Assembly: GCA_937879965.1 (NCBI GenBank)
Contig: CALFMP010000037.1
Location: 496,001-560,000, forward strand
Origin: QKMZ01 sp012965515
Lineage (GTDB): Bacteria; Cyanobacteriota; Vampirovibrionia; Obscuribacterales; Obscuribacteraceae
Length of the DNA: 64,000 nt
Reading direction: 5' to 3'
Shown piece by piece: positions 7,886 to 16,984 of the stretch. Position numbers and translations under genes: made by a program. The notes below the pieces were generated by a model, which made no database searches, had not been told where the DNA came from, and saw only the letters and a list, made by a program, of their open reading frames with translations. The stretch's first letter is position 1. Each line of letters opens with the position of its first letter.

Positions 7886-9541
7886 CTACCGATGACCTTG
7901 CGCGTCAGGGGATTGAGCAGAGTGAATGTTTTTGAAAAGGCAAACTGGCATAGTGCTGCTTGCCGCTCTAGTTCTAGCTTCCTTGGCAGCAGCAATCAAG
8001 AAGGCGGGATCATCGCAATCTTCAGGAACGCCGGCAACGCCAAAACTCAAATAAATGTGTGCAGGATGAATATGTGGTGCAAGAGGAGTTTGCATAATCA
8101 ACTCGATCACGCGTTGAGCAAAAAACGCGGCACTGTCCGTGGTGGTATGGGGAAGAATCGCGGCAAAGTCAAATGTCTCGAAGTGGGCAATAATGTCGAG
8201 ATTACGACGAACCGTAATCAAACGCCTGACAGCCTCATTGAGCAGCTGCCCGGAAAGTGGCTGCAGTCCCATTGCGTCACGCAGGCGCATGTCGAAAATC
8301 ACAACGCTGAATGGAACATTCAACCTCTCGAAACGATGAAACTCTTGCTCGAGGAAAAAGAGAAACATCGGATACGTATACAAACCGGTCTCCGGTCTGA
8401 CCAATTTGCTCATCACACCTTGGATTTGCGAGCGGTCCAAACTCTGCACTTCCATCAAACCCATGCGAACACCCGCCGGCGGTTTATCCGAAAAAGCAAG
8501 CAAGTCCGCATGAATCAAGTTGAAGAGAATGGGCACCCACTCGGTCTTAACGAGTGGTCTTCGTCGAAGCAGTTCAAACAAAGTGCTGATGTTGTCGACG
8601 CTCTGGTAAAACTGTTTTTGCAGGTTCATATCCAAAGGAACGAACTGCGCTACCCTCTGTTCGAAGTCTTTCTCAGTCAGGTTCGGCACTTTGCGAAAGA
8701 GATACGTCTCCATCTTGACGCCGGAGTTTTGCAAATACTTGAGTTGATCGAGCAAACCAATCCCTTCCATCAACAAGGAATCGAGCCGCTTTTTGACGTT
8801 TCGCTCAACGGTTCTCTCGCGCTCGAAGAAGCGGAATTTTCCATCCTCCCACGTCAGCGACTCGAGAATGGCCAGGTCGCCTTGAGCATCAGCAGCTATT
8901 GCGTATACCGGAGCACCTTCTTCAAAGTAGAACTCACCGCCGCCTTTTGAAGACTTAACCGCCAATCGCCCGGTCATTTTAGACATGGAAATTGATTGCA
9001 AGAGGTTGGGGTACGGAACAGTTTGCAAATCACCTTCAAGAGCTGCAGGTCCAGTTTCCTGTGCTGCAGGTGGTGCGGACGCGGCAGCCGAAGAAGGAGG
9101 CATGCCATGCAGTGTCGCCATCATGTACGGAAAAGCCATCGAACCGGTGTCGTTCGGGCTGGGAATTCCGGTTTTAAGATTCAGCTCAGTGCCTGTGGTT
9201 TTCGCTCGATTGGAAATTGCTTCGCCAACATCAGTGCCCAAGCATTGGCTTTCTATGACGGTTTGAATCAACGTCACATCGGACTGCTGCATGCGAAAAA
9301 TTGTGGTGACGCGATTGCCGTCGCCGGTCGTCAGACTCCAGGTGGGCTCGGAATACTCCGGTTCAAAACAAACGGCGATGATATAGCCGAATTGCTGACG
9401 CTCCGGGTTGAACGGCAATTCGACGGTTCGCCCACGCGACTCGTGCGCCTGCTCCGTGATCTTTATGAGCATCTCATAGGTCGGCAGTTGCGCAATACGC
9501 GGCAGCCGAATGGGAGGAGGAGATTTCTGCGGTCGGAACAT
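7886..9541 (-). CDS. DUF4388 protein with degenerate GGDEF domain (paralogue)
   Basis: 551-residue paralogue of the downstream gene, with the same order of parts. A short basic/proline start (FRPQKSPPPIRLP) is followed by an N-terminal domain, a DUF4388 domain near 170-265 (MTGRLAVKSSKGGGEFYFEE, WEDGKFRFFE), a helical middle shared with the paralogue (NLTEKDFEQRV, FELLRRRPLVKTEWVPILFN) and a C-terminal degenerate GGDEF fold in which IIAHFETFDFAAILP replaces the active signature. The shared HFETF motif shows both copies lost the catalytic motif, most simply before duplication. Probably first gene of a two-gene operon. Confidence 0.85.
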   Translation of the reverse strand: MFRPQKSPPPIRLPRIAQLPTYEMLIKITEQAHESRGRTVELPFNPERQQFGYIIAVCFEPEYSEPTWSLTTGDGNRVTTIFRMQQSDVTLIQTVIESQCLGTDVGEAISNRAKTTGTELNLKTGIPSPNDTGSMAFPYMMATLHGMPPSSAAASAPPAAQETGPAALEGDLQTVPYPNLLQSISMSKMTGRLAVKSSKGGGEFYFEEGAPVYAIAADAQGDLAILESLTWEDGKFRFFERERTVERNVKKRLDSLLMEGIGLLDQLKYLQNSGVKMETYLFRKVPNLTEKDFEQRVAQFVPLDMNLQKQFYQSVDNISTLFELLRRRPLVKTEWVPILFNLIHADLLAFSDKPPAGVRMGLMEVQSLDRSQIQGVMSKLVRPETGLYTYPMFLFFLEQEFHRFERLNVPFSVVIFDMRLRDAMGLQPLSGQLLNEAVRRLITVRRNLDIIAHFETFDFAAILPHTTTDSAAFFAQRVIELIMQTPLAPHIHPAHIYLSFGVAGVPEDCDDPAFLIAAAKEARTRAASSTMPVCLFKNIHSAQSPDAQGHR

Positions 9542-9710
9542 CGGAGTTTAAAACGGAGCGCGGATTCGAAGTTTAGACAAATCGTCTTTATCAGACCCCA
9601 GGATCGGTTCTCCAAAGGCCTAGAACACTATTACTAGATGCCTACCACTTATTTAGATCTGACAAACCTCAGAAGCCTTGGGAAGCGGGTCTCGGTCCGA
9701 TAAATACCGC

Positions 9711-12700
9711 CTACTCCACTTCCCGCTCTTCTGCGGCGATTTCAGCCGTTTCCGGTGCCAGTGAGGCGATTTCAGGCGGTTGGTCGGGACCAACCGGTGC
9801 GAGTAAGGGCCCGCCCATCTCCGAGCGCATCGAGAGAACAGCAGCAATGATTGCAGGGGCAGCCATGATCCCCGCACAAACAGCCAGAGTTGGAAGCATG
9901 ACAGGAAGTCCGTGAAATACGATCGATATCATGCGAACAAACAAAACGGACGACATGCCAGCAGTGAAATAGGCAACTGGATTGATTTTAGCGATTTTGG
10001 CAATAAAGAACCAATTCCACACATAAACAGCCAAAGATGATGCAGCGCCAATTACCGCATCTTCAATGTGTTTTTGTCCGCACCAACTGCCTATTGAAAC
10101 CAAAGTGACGAAGAGGAAATAGACCTGCGGAGTGCGGCAATAGCGCGCATACAATCCGACTGAAATGGCGGTCGTAAGCAACAGTTGCACACCTTGCACT
10201 GGGGCGGTGACCAGAGCATCAAACGGGGGGAATTGTAGGTTCATCAAGGATGAAACACTGCCCAGCGACGATTGCTGAAGATCCGGTGAATAATGAGTGC
10301 GCAGTACGCTAGCAGCGACCGTGATGATTTCCAAAACAGCAACATAGGCGTAGCCGGCCAGGGCACCATCCACCCACATCGTTCGCTGAACGGATTGATT
10401 CTCCTTATTGTGCGGTCTTGTGACGGCGATGAAGTAGTTTGAGAGGCGAACTTTGGGAAACAAAATTCGCATCGAGCCGATCGCAAATGCGGCAACAATC
10501 GAAGCAACGAAGAAAGCGCGAATGTAAGAACCGGCATAAGTTGAGGCTTGATCGGTCAAGTAGTTATTGACAGGAGTGGTGGTCGCATAATCGGAAAAGA
10601 AGAGCGGCAATGAATTCAGTTGTGTCGGGATCAAACAGAGTACGTAGGCAGCACCAATGAATAGTGCCGCGCGTACCCGGATTGCCCTTGCTTTGAGCAC
10701 ACCGATCGCCCAGATTCCGCCGAGGATGAAAAATAAAAGCGACCCGGCCCTGTAAATGTGACCTGCTATTTCTTCTCTGAAACTTCGTTTGCTGCGCTCG
10801 AATGTCCATTTGTCCGGGATTTCCCAGCTCCAATTGGCGCCCGTGACAAGATCTCCGAAAACGGTCATGTTGATCTTGAATCGAGCGTCGGCGATATCAA
10901 ACTGTTTGGAACGAAATACGAATGACCAGTCTGTGCGACCGGGTCTCTTCTGCTCCGAAGCGCTCTCTAGTTCATAAGGCTTCAGATATGGATAAGTGAC
11001 ATCGAGCTCGTGACTGGCTTTTGCTAATGCAGCCTCCTTGCTAAGAAACGCGCCCTTCGTGTCTTCAGCCAGGCGAATATCAGTGCCGATTTCTCGCCCT
11101 TCGCCGTCTACTTGAACCTCATACTCTTCGGGCACCTTCGGTTTGAAGAAGCGAATGCGCCAGCAATAACCGCCTGAATGGGATCTTTCGACAATCTCGT
11201 TTGTTTTGGCAAAACCGACTTTCTCAAACATGTATTGTTCGGCATCACCGCCGCCTTGCGAGGAGAGCCAGGAGATGACTGTATACCCGGGCGCCTGTAT
11301 GCCGTGCCTTGTCAAAATTTCAGCAGCGCGTGATTCTGCATGTGCCCTATCTATACGATTCTTAGCTTCCATATTGAGAATCGGCTCTCTCACGGTAAAG
11401 CAAGCAAAACCGAGCAGAACCGTAATCACAAAGAGAAATAAGCGCTTTTGTGGAGCAATCGGGACATAACTGATCGACTTTTCTTCCGGCTCAGACTCCT
11501 CTAATTCTTTGACCTGGATTCCTTCGTTGACGGTACGGTTGAGCAATTTCTGCTCTGCCTCTGCATCGCCTGCTCCTTTCGAGCGGAAATAGCTGTAGGC
11601 GAAAAGAACCACAAAGGGGATCACCGACAAGAAAGCCTGCGCTTTCAAAGCCGGATCTCCCGAGGTAAAAAGTGGCTTTACACCAAGGAATGTATCGAAA
11701 ATATAGTGCGATGCAACGCAGGCAATAATGCCATAGCGCCTGAGGATCCAGCCATCAAGAAGCCCTCCCAGAGTCAGTTCCACGCCTCTTGCGTAAAACG
11801 GCTGCTGCGGATAGGTGCTGTGTGCGAAGCCCCAGGCGGCCGCCTGAAACAGGTTAGCCACCCAGAAGTTGCCCGAGATCTTCATCATCAGGCTCATGCC
11901 GACAACGCGATAGAGCGCTTCTTCCATGAAGGAAGCGCTGACGCCGACGCGCATTGCCGAGAGCGCCGGAACATAACTGCTCAAAATCTGGTAATTCTCG
12001 ACACCGAGCGGACACCAGAAGCCAACGTGCTGGCCCATCAGATAGTAAAAAACAACCCAACCAAGATCGATGAGCAAAAGCATATGCCCAACGAAAAGCC
12101 CCAATGCAACAGCCTTTGACTTGAGTCCTTCTTTGGTGAAAACTTTCTCTATGGCAATGTGATCTGGAAAGGCTTTTCGATAAAGCGCCTCTGCTGCGCC
12201 GAACATGACAATTGCGCCGAACATGCTGGGCACAAGCATGACCACCATCTTTATCAATTCGGTAGTAATGTATGACCCGTAAGTAATGCTGGTGTCATAT
12301 CCGTCGGTGAGCTCGTTGAAATTATTGATGCCATCAAGAAAAGGAACCAGGGAAAAAATGAGCGAGATAACAATCACTGGAAACCAGCGTATATTGCTGC
12401 TCATCACCGCCCAGCCGAAGGCGAAAACGCTGACAATCATGAGCAGTGTCATAAAGATCTGGGCGATTTGCGCAAGCATTCGATTGTAGGAGCGAATGTC
12501 TGCGAACTTTCTTTCGAAAGATTCCGGCACGTGCAGATAGCGGTTGTATGACTCGATCTTGTTGCCTGCGACGCCTACAAAGACGCGCATTTTTGCGCCT
12601 TTGTATTCTTTCTTTGTGTCCTCGAAGGTGAACGAATGATCTTTGCGCTTCGGCTTTTGGCTCTCCTCATCTTTGATGAGGTCATAGCCCTCAAGTGAAT

Positions 12701-13364
12701 TGCCGGTTTCTTTCTCGACGAATTCACGGGCGAATTTTTCTGCTTCTTTGTGACCTAAAGAGGGGAGAGCTTTGTCGTTTTCAAAGTCATGATCGACTCC
12801 GGCCAATTTGCCTTCTGGATTTATCCAAACGCGCAATTCTTCCTGTTGGAGTTCTCGAACCATGCGAACGCGCCAGTACCAAACCGGGATTTCCTTGACC
12901 ATAAGCTCGTTGGCTTTACTAATACCAAGTTCGTACTCAAGAAAACTCTTGGCATCGTCATCATAGGAAAAGGTGATGGATTTGAGTGCACGCTGGCTCG
13001 ATGGAGGAGGCGCTTTTGGTTCAAACGTGCCCGACGTTTTTGGAATCAGGCTTGAAAACGAGTCAGAGGGCGATTGAGGTTTCACCGCTTCGGCTTTTTT
13101 TGCCGCGGCCGCTTGTTCTTCCTCTGTTTCTTCATAGGGCTCCGGGTTATACCCCAGCTTGACAGCCCACTCACTAGCCTTCTGGATGATCTCATCCTTG
13201 GGCGTGGACAGGTTCAGCGATGCCGCGGCAAAAACCTCGTCGTTTTTCGCAAAATATATGACACAGCCGATGATGCCAAAGAGCACCAACCACCAGAGGT
13301 GGCGATACGGGGACTTCTGGTGAGCCTCCAGCCTGTTAGGGTCAGCGGAGACGAATTGTGCCAT
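9711..13364 (-). CDS. large CPBP-family intramembrane protease-like protein
   Basis: 1217-residue membrane protein. The middle carries the CPBP (CAAX protease/bacteriocin-processing) signature: MEEALYR near residue 480 (motif EExxxR), WGFAHSTYPQQ near 510 (motif FxxxH) and SHYIFDTFLG near 560. These supply the Glu and His residues of the glutamic-type intramembrane peptidase family. On both sides of the membrane core lie extracytoplasmic PepSY-like regions (WYWRVRMVRELQQEELRVW; CWRIRFFKPKVPEEYEVQVD), and a second multi-helix block (about 900-1180) has no protease motif. Typical family members have 200-300 residues, so this is a large fusion. Its substrate is unknown. The ATG at 13364 fits the signal-anchor-like start. 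Confidence 0.85.
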   Translation of the reverse strand: MAQFVSADPNRLEAHQKSPYRHLWWLVLFGIIGCVIYFAKNDEVFAAASLNLSTPKDEIIQKASEWAVKLGYNPEPYEETEEEQAAAAKKAEAVKPQSPSDSFSSLIPKTSGTFEPKAPPPSSQRALKSITFSYDDDAKSFLEYELGISKANELMVKEIPVWYWRVRMVRELQQEELRVWINPEGKLAGVDHDFENDKALPSLGHKEAEKFAREFVEKETGNSLEGYDLIKDEESQKPKRKDHSFTFEDTKKEYKGAKMRVFVGVAGNKIESYNRYLHVPESFERKFADIRSYNRMLAQIAQIFMTLLMIVSVFAFGWAVMSSNIRWFPVIVISLIFSLVPFLDGINNFNELTDGYDTSITYGSYITTELIKMVVMLVPSMFGAIVMFGAAEALYRKAFPDHIAIEKVFTKEGLKSKAVALGLFVGHMLLLIDLGWVVFYYLMGQHVGFWCPLGVENYQILSSYVPALSAMRVGVSASFMEEALYRVVGMSLMMKISGNFWVANLFQAAAWGFAHSTYPQQPFYARGVELTLGGLLDGWILRRYGIIACVASHYIFDTFLGVKPLFTSGDPALKAQAFLSVIPFVVLFAYSYFRSKGAGDAEAEQKLLNRTVNEGIQVKELEESEPEEKSISYVPIAPQKRLFLFVITVLLGFACFTVREPILNMEAKNRIDRAHAESRAAEILTRHGIQAPGYTVISWLSSQGGGDAEQYMFEKVGFAKTNEIVERSHSGGYCWRIRFFKPKVPEEYEVQVDGEGREIGTDIRLAEDTKGAFLSKEAALAKASHELDVTYPYLKPYELESASEQKRPGRTDWSFVFRSKQFDIADARFKINMTVFGDLVTGANWSWEIPDKWTFERSKRSFREEIAGHIYRAGSLLFFILGGIWAIGVLKARAIRVRAALFIGAAYVLCLIPTQLNSLPLFFSDYATTTPVNNYLTDQASTYAGSYIRAFFVASIVAAFAIGSMRILFPKVRLSNYFIAVTRPHNKENQSVQRTMWVDGALAGYAYVAVLEIITVAASVLRTHYSPDLQQSSLGSVSSLMNLQFPPFDALVTAPVQGVQLLLTTAISVGLYARYCRTPQVYFLFVTLVSIGSWCGQKHIEDAVIGAASSLAVYVWNWFFIAKIAKINPVAYFTAGMSSVLFVRMISIVFHGLPVMLPTLAVCAGIMAAPAIIAAVLSMRSEMGGPLLAPVGPDQPPEIASLAPETAEIAAEEREVE

Positions 13365-13462
13365 GGGGCTGCCGTTATTCAGTAGTACGAACTATTCGAA
13401 ATTAGGTTCTCACATTGTAAATACTCGACAAGGGGAGAACACCGGATTGTTCCCAGAGTTGT

Positions 13463-13486
13463 TGTCAAATACAGAGAAAATTGACA
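13463..13486. promoter_or_regulatory. operator-like inverted repeat upstream of the acyl-CoA cluster
   Basis: TGTCAA, 12-base spacer, TTGACA. The flanking spacer bases are also partly symmetrical. It lies in the 271-base divergent gap between the CPBP gene and the PaaK-type gene, where a TetR- or GntR-class regulator of aromatic/acyl-CoA genes might bind. The right arm is also a perfect -35 hexamer but no good -10 follows. Regulator not identified. Confidence 0.35.
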
Positions 13487-13635
13487 CCCGGCTTTCAAGG
13501 TTCTCAAAGTGGAAGACAGCCTAAAATCCGCGTGATTTCTCTTTCTAAGGGGTTATGATCTGCCCTCGTGCTAAGTGGCCTCGCCGGCTCGGGCGCCCTT
13601 TCGTGGCGCGGGTCCAGGCGGACTGGAGTGTTTGC

Positions 13636-15024
13636 GTGTCAAATGCGTTCATCTGGAATGAAAAGTGCGAAAGAATGTCGCGCAGTGAGCTGGAGAGACT
13701 GCAACTCGACCGGCTCAAAACTCTGATTCAGCGGCTATATGACAAAGTGCCGTTTTACAAGCAGCGGATGGACGAATGCGGTGTCAGCGCAAAGTCCTTG
13801 AATTCGCTTGCCGACTTGAAGAACTTTCCCTTCACCAAGAAAACTGACTTGCGGGAAAATTATCCCTTCGGTCTGTTTTCCGAGCCGCTATCAAACGTGA
13901 CTAGACTTCACGCCTCGTCGGGAACAAAAGGCAAACCGACCGTTGTCGGCTACACGAAAAATGATATCGACATGTGGTCGGAAGTCTGCGCTCGTTCGCT
14001 GGGCACGGCTGGAGCGCGTCCCGGGGACATTCTCCATAACAGCTACGGCTATGGACTTTTCACCGGCGGCTTGGGCATGCATTTCGGTGCCGAAAAGTTC
14101 GGAGCCACTGTTGTCCCCGCATCTGGTGGCAGAACTCAACAGCAAATTTTGCTTCTGCAAGATTTCGGCTCTCGCATTTTGTGCTCTACGCCGTCTTATG
14201 CGTTAAACATCGCATACACCATGGAAGAGCTTGGAATCAAGCGTGACACGATTAAGCTCGAACGCGGAATCTTTGGTGCGGAACCGTGGACCGAAGAATT
14301 GAGAAATCAGATCGAAGAAAAACTTCAAATCGAAGCGCTGGATATTTACGGATTGAGTGAAATCGTCGGACCGGGCGTTTCCATGGAATGCGCTCAGGGA
14401 CGCAACGGACTGCACATATGGGAGGACCACTTCCTGCCCGAAATCATCGATCCCAAAACTGGTGATGTTCTTCCGATCGGTGAAGAGGGCGAATTGGTTT
14501 TCACTACTTTGACGAAAGAAGCCATTCCAGTTCTGCGCTATAGAACCGGCGACATCTCCAGGCTGTCTCTGGACACCTGTGTTTGCGGACGTACGACCGC
14601 AAGAATGCAACGCGTCAGAGCACGCTTGGATGACATGCTGATTATTCGTGGGGTGAACGTTTATCCCTCTGAAATCGAGAAAGTACTCCTGGCTCTCGAA
14701 GAACTATCACCTCACTATCAGCTTGTTATCGACCGCAAGAAGGCACTCGATACCTTGGAAGTACAAGTCGAAGTCACAGAAGAGCTAATTAAGCATTGGG
14801 GACATTTCGACAATGACCGGGTCGAGCTGTCGAATCTTTCGGAACATATTCAAGTGCTTCTCAAAGACAATCTCGGCATCACTGCCGACGTTCTACTGAT
14901 GAAGCCAAAGGCGGTACCGCGCAGCGAAGGCAAGGCAGTCCGCGTGATAGACAAGCGCAAAGAAGACAAGGCACAAGCTGAAAAGGCCGACGCCAAAACT
15001 CCGGTTTCCTCCAAAGGCAAGTAG
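13636..15024 (+). CDS. paaK: phenylacetate-CoA ligase family protein
   Basis: AMP-forming acyl-CoA ligase of the PaaK family (about 462 residues), activating an aryl or acyl acid to its CoA thioester with ATP. Visible motifs: P-loop-like SSGTKGKPTVVGYT, YGLSEIVGPGVSMEC, YRTGDISRL, and the C-terminal lid with IIRGVNVYPSEIE and PRSEGKAVRV containing the conserved Lys. The N-terminus SNAFIWNEKCERMSRSELE matches the usual start of the family. GTG 13636 is chosen because GGAG lies 7 bases upstream. The frame extends to ATG 13555, which would add 27 non-homologous residues. First gene of the acyl-CoA cluster, 14 bases before the next start. Substrate (phenylacetate or another acid) is not proven. 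Confidence 0.88.
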   Translation: MSNAFIWNEKCERMSRSELERLQLDRLKTLIQRLYDKVPFYKQRMDECGVSAKSLNSLADLKNFPFTKKTDLRENYPFGLFSEPLSNVTRLHASSGTKGKPTVVGYTKNDIDMWSEVCARSLGTAGARPGDILHNSYGYGLFTGGLGMHFGAEKFGATVVPASGGRTQQQILLLQDFGSRILCSTPSYALNIAYTMEELGIKRDTIKLERGIFGAEPWTEELRNQIEEKLQIEALDIYGLSEIVGPGVSMECAQGRNGLHIWEDHFLPEIIDPKTGDVLPIGEEGELVFTTLTKEAIPVLRYRTGDISRLSLDTCVCGRTTARMQRVRARLDDMLIIRGVNVYPSEIEKVLLALEELSPHYQLVIDRKKALDTLEVQVEVTEELIKHWGHFDNDRVELSNLSEHIQVLLKDNLGITADVLLMKPKAVPRSEGKAVRVIDKRKEDKAQAEKADAKTPVSSKGK

Positions 15025-15038
15025 ATTAAGGAGAGAAG

Positions 15039-16013
15039 ATGTCGCATACATCCACGGCAGACAGCGTTTTCACAGGCGCTCCAGCAGAGTCTTTCGGCTT
15101 CAAACGCATCATCTATCAAAAGTCAGGTTTCACCTCCACAATCACGATCAACCGTCCCGATGTACTGAACTGCTTCGACTCAGTGACGTTGAAAGAACTT
15201 GGAACAGCCTTTGTCGATTCCTCGCAAGACGATAACGTTGCAGTCGTAATCATCACCGGTGCAGGCACCAAGGCATTCTGCACAGGAGCGGACTTAAAAG
15301 AACAAGAGGACTACATCCTCAAGAAACCGAACAACTATTACAAGTGGATGTATCAGTTCATTGAAATGCACGATCGACTTCGCAATATCGGCAAGCCGAC
15401 AATAGCAAAATTGAACGGTATGGTCGTGGGCGGCGGGAACGAATTGAACATGGCTTGCGATCTGGCTGTTGCTGCGGATCACGTGACCATTCGTCAAGTT
15501 GGAGCCGGTCGGGGCAGTGTCGCCGCTGGTGGCGCTACTCAGTGGCTGCCGTTAATCATCGGCGATCGGCGAGCCCGCGAGATGCTACTGCTCTGCGAAC
15601 CAATCGATGCGTATACGGCATTGGAATGGGGTTTGGTAAACCAGGTAGTACCTTCTTCTATGCTCGATCAAGCTGTTGAAGAACTGGCCCAGAAGCTCTA
15701 TAACAAATTGCCGGAGTGCACGCGCTATACGAAACAACAACTAAACTTCTGGCGCGATTTCTCCTGGGGGATGACTATCGGTCATGCTCGCGATTGGTTG
15801 ACATTGCACGCAGGTGCGAGTGAAACAGCAGAAGGACTGCGTTCTTTCCGACGCAAACAAGAGATTCCCTATTCACAAATCAGATCCAAGGTGGCAGAAC
15901 AGGCGAGCACATTCAGCGGACACGTTGATCTTGTGCCGTGCTCGAACTGCAACGAACCAATGCCAACGACGAACGCATTTTGCGGAGCCTGCGGCACCAA
16001 GCTAAAAGGCTAA
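15039..16013 (+). CDS. crotonase-family protein with C-terminal zinc ribbon
   Basis: 324-residue enoyl-CoA hydratase/isomerase superfamily protein. Residues 25-285 are a crotonase fold with oxyanion-hole segments FCTGADL and VVGGGNEL. The first catalytic Glu (GGGNE) is kept, but the second one (PEI in true hydratases) is replaced within VGAGRGSVAAGGATQWLP. This last segment resembles ring-opening 6-oxocyclohexene-carbonyl-CoA hydrolases (BamA/Oah type), so a hydrolase or lyase role is possible (inference). The tail carries four Cys in CxxC-x10-CxxC spacing (C301, C304, C315, C318), a zinc ribbon not normal for the family. Strong ribosome-binding site AAGGAGAG. Probably cotranscribed with paaK. 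Confidence 0.85.
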   Translation: MSHTSTADSVFTGAPAESFGFKRIIYQKSGFTSTITINRPDVLNCFDSVTLKELGTAFVDSSQDDNVAVVIITGAGTKAFCTGADLKEQEDYILKKPNNYYKWMYQFIEMHDRLRNIGKPTIAKLNGMVVGGGNELNMACDLAVAADHVTIRQVGAGRGSVAAGGATQWLPLIIGDRRAREMLLLCEPIDAYTALEWGLVNQVVPSSMLDQAVEELAQKLYNKLPECTRYTKQQLNFWRDFSWGMTIGHARDWLTLHAGASETAEGLRSFRRKQEIPYSQIRSKVAEQASTFSGHVDLVPCSNCNEPMPTTNAFCGACGTKLKG

Positions 16014-16025
16014 TTCAAAAATATC

Positions 16026-16051
16026 ACTCGGTGTTCTTCCGAGCGCCGAGT
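16026..16051 (+). terminator. intergenic hairpin, possible weak terminator
   Basis: ACTCGGTG, 10-base loop, GCCGAGT-type right arm (six Watson-Crick pairs plus a wobble), followed by TTTACTC. It lies between the zinc-ribbon crotonase and the next hydratase and could attenuate read-through or stabilise the upstream mRNA. Confidence 0.35.
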
Positions 16052-16075
16052 TTACTCTGACTGAAGGAGCAAGAG

Positions 16076-16858
16076 ATGATGACCCTGACCTATAAGAACA
16101 TTCTGACCAGCACTGAAGACCAAATCGGTATCGTGACGCTTAATCGTCCTACTGTGTTGAACGCATTGAGCCATGAATTGATGGACGAATTAGTCAAAGC
16201 ATTGGAAGAGTTTGACCGAGATGACAATATCCGGGTAATCATTCTTACCGGCAGCGAACGTGCATTTGCTGCCGGTGCCGACATCAAAGAAATGTCCGAT
16301 GAAACCACCATCTCAATTATGAACAAAGACCGCTTCGCCACCTGGGACAGAGTGCGCTGCACCAAGAAGCCGATTATCGCTGCAGTCAGCGGATTTGCTC
16401 TGGGCGGCGGCTGCGAGTTGGTAATGACCTGCGACATGATCGTCGCCTCCGAAACAGCGCAGTTCGGCCAGCCGGAAATCAACATCGGCGTCATCCCTGG
16501 AGCGGGCGGCACACAAAGATTGACCCGCGTCGTCGGCAAGCATAAAGCGATGGAAATCATCTTGACCGGACGCACAATCACCGCACACGAAGCGCATGCA
16601 ATGGGCTTGGTTAACAGAGTCGCTCCTGTCGAACTTTATCTCGACGAAGCAAAGGCACTGGCAAAAGAAATCGCCAAGAAATCTCCTGTTGCAGTAAAAC
16701 TCGCAAAAGAAGCAATTCTCAAAGCATTCGACGGTTCGCTTGTCGAAGGCTTGGAGTTCGAGCGTAAGAACTTCTACATGCTCTTCTCTTCAGAAGATCA
16801 GAAGGAAGGAATGCGCGCATTTCTGGAAAAGCGTCAAGCGACCTTCACCGGACGCTAG
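16076..16858 (+). CDS. enoyl-CoA hydratase
   Basis: 260-residue canonical enoyl-CoA hydratase, PaaF/Crt-like, hydrating trans-2-enoyl-CoA to 3-hydroxyacyl-CoA. Both catalytic Glu residues are present in their normal contexts (LGGGCELVMTCD and FGQPEINIGVIPGAGG), as are the oxyanion-hole segment FAAGADI and the C-terminal FLEKRQATFTGR. Length is normal for the family. It starts with tandem ATG codons behind GGAG. Third gene of the acyl-CoA cluster. The natural substrate cannot be read from sequence. Confidence 0.92.
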   Translation: MMTLTYKNILTSTEDQIGIVTLNRPTVLNALSHELMDELVKALEEFDRDDNIRVIILTGSERAFAAGADIKEMSDETTISIMNKDRFATWDRVRCTKKPIIAAVSGFALGGGCELVMTCDMIVASETAQFGQPEINIGVIPGAGGTQRLTRVVGKHKAMEIILTGRTITAHEAHAMGLVNRVAPVELYLDEAKALAKEIAKKSPVAVKLAKEAILKAFDGSLVEGLEFERKNFYMLFSSEDQKEGMRAFLEKRQATFTGR

Positions 16859-16865
16859 TGCTTTA

Positions 16866-16894
16866 TAGGGGCTATGCCATGCATCGCCCGGTTT
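16866..16894 (+). repeat. REP-like palindrome, copy 2
   Basis: TAGGGGC then stem GGGCTATGC, loop CAT, GCATCGCCC with one mismatch, then GGTTT. Nearly identical to 17821-17850. It lies just downstream of the enoyl-CoA hydratase. Confidence 0.6.
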
Positions 16895-16984
16895 GAGGTG
16901 AAGCGTCTTTGACGTGAGACGCCTGAACTTCCTCAAACAGAACTCGAAATAGCAATTCTAAAAATCGATCTGGAGTAAAAGATC

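Noticed and set aside
7694..8950. 418-codon plus-strand open frame
   Set aside because: Entirely antisense to the conserved DUF4388/GGDEF paralogues and without protein-like composition (many His/Arg/Ser, no domain).
13555..13635. N-terminal extension of paaK to ATG 13555
   Set aside because: AAGGGG is only 2 bases from that ATG, and the added residues do not resemble the family. GTG 13636 has a properly spaced GGAG.
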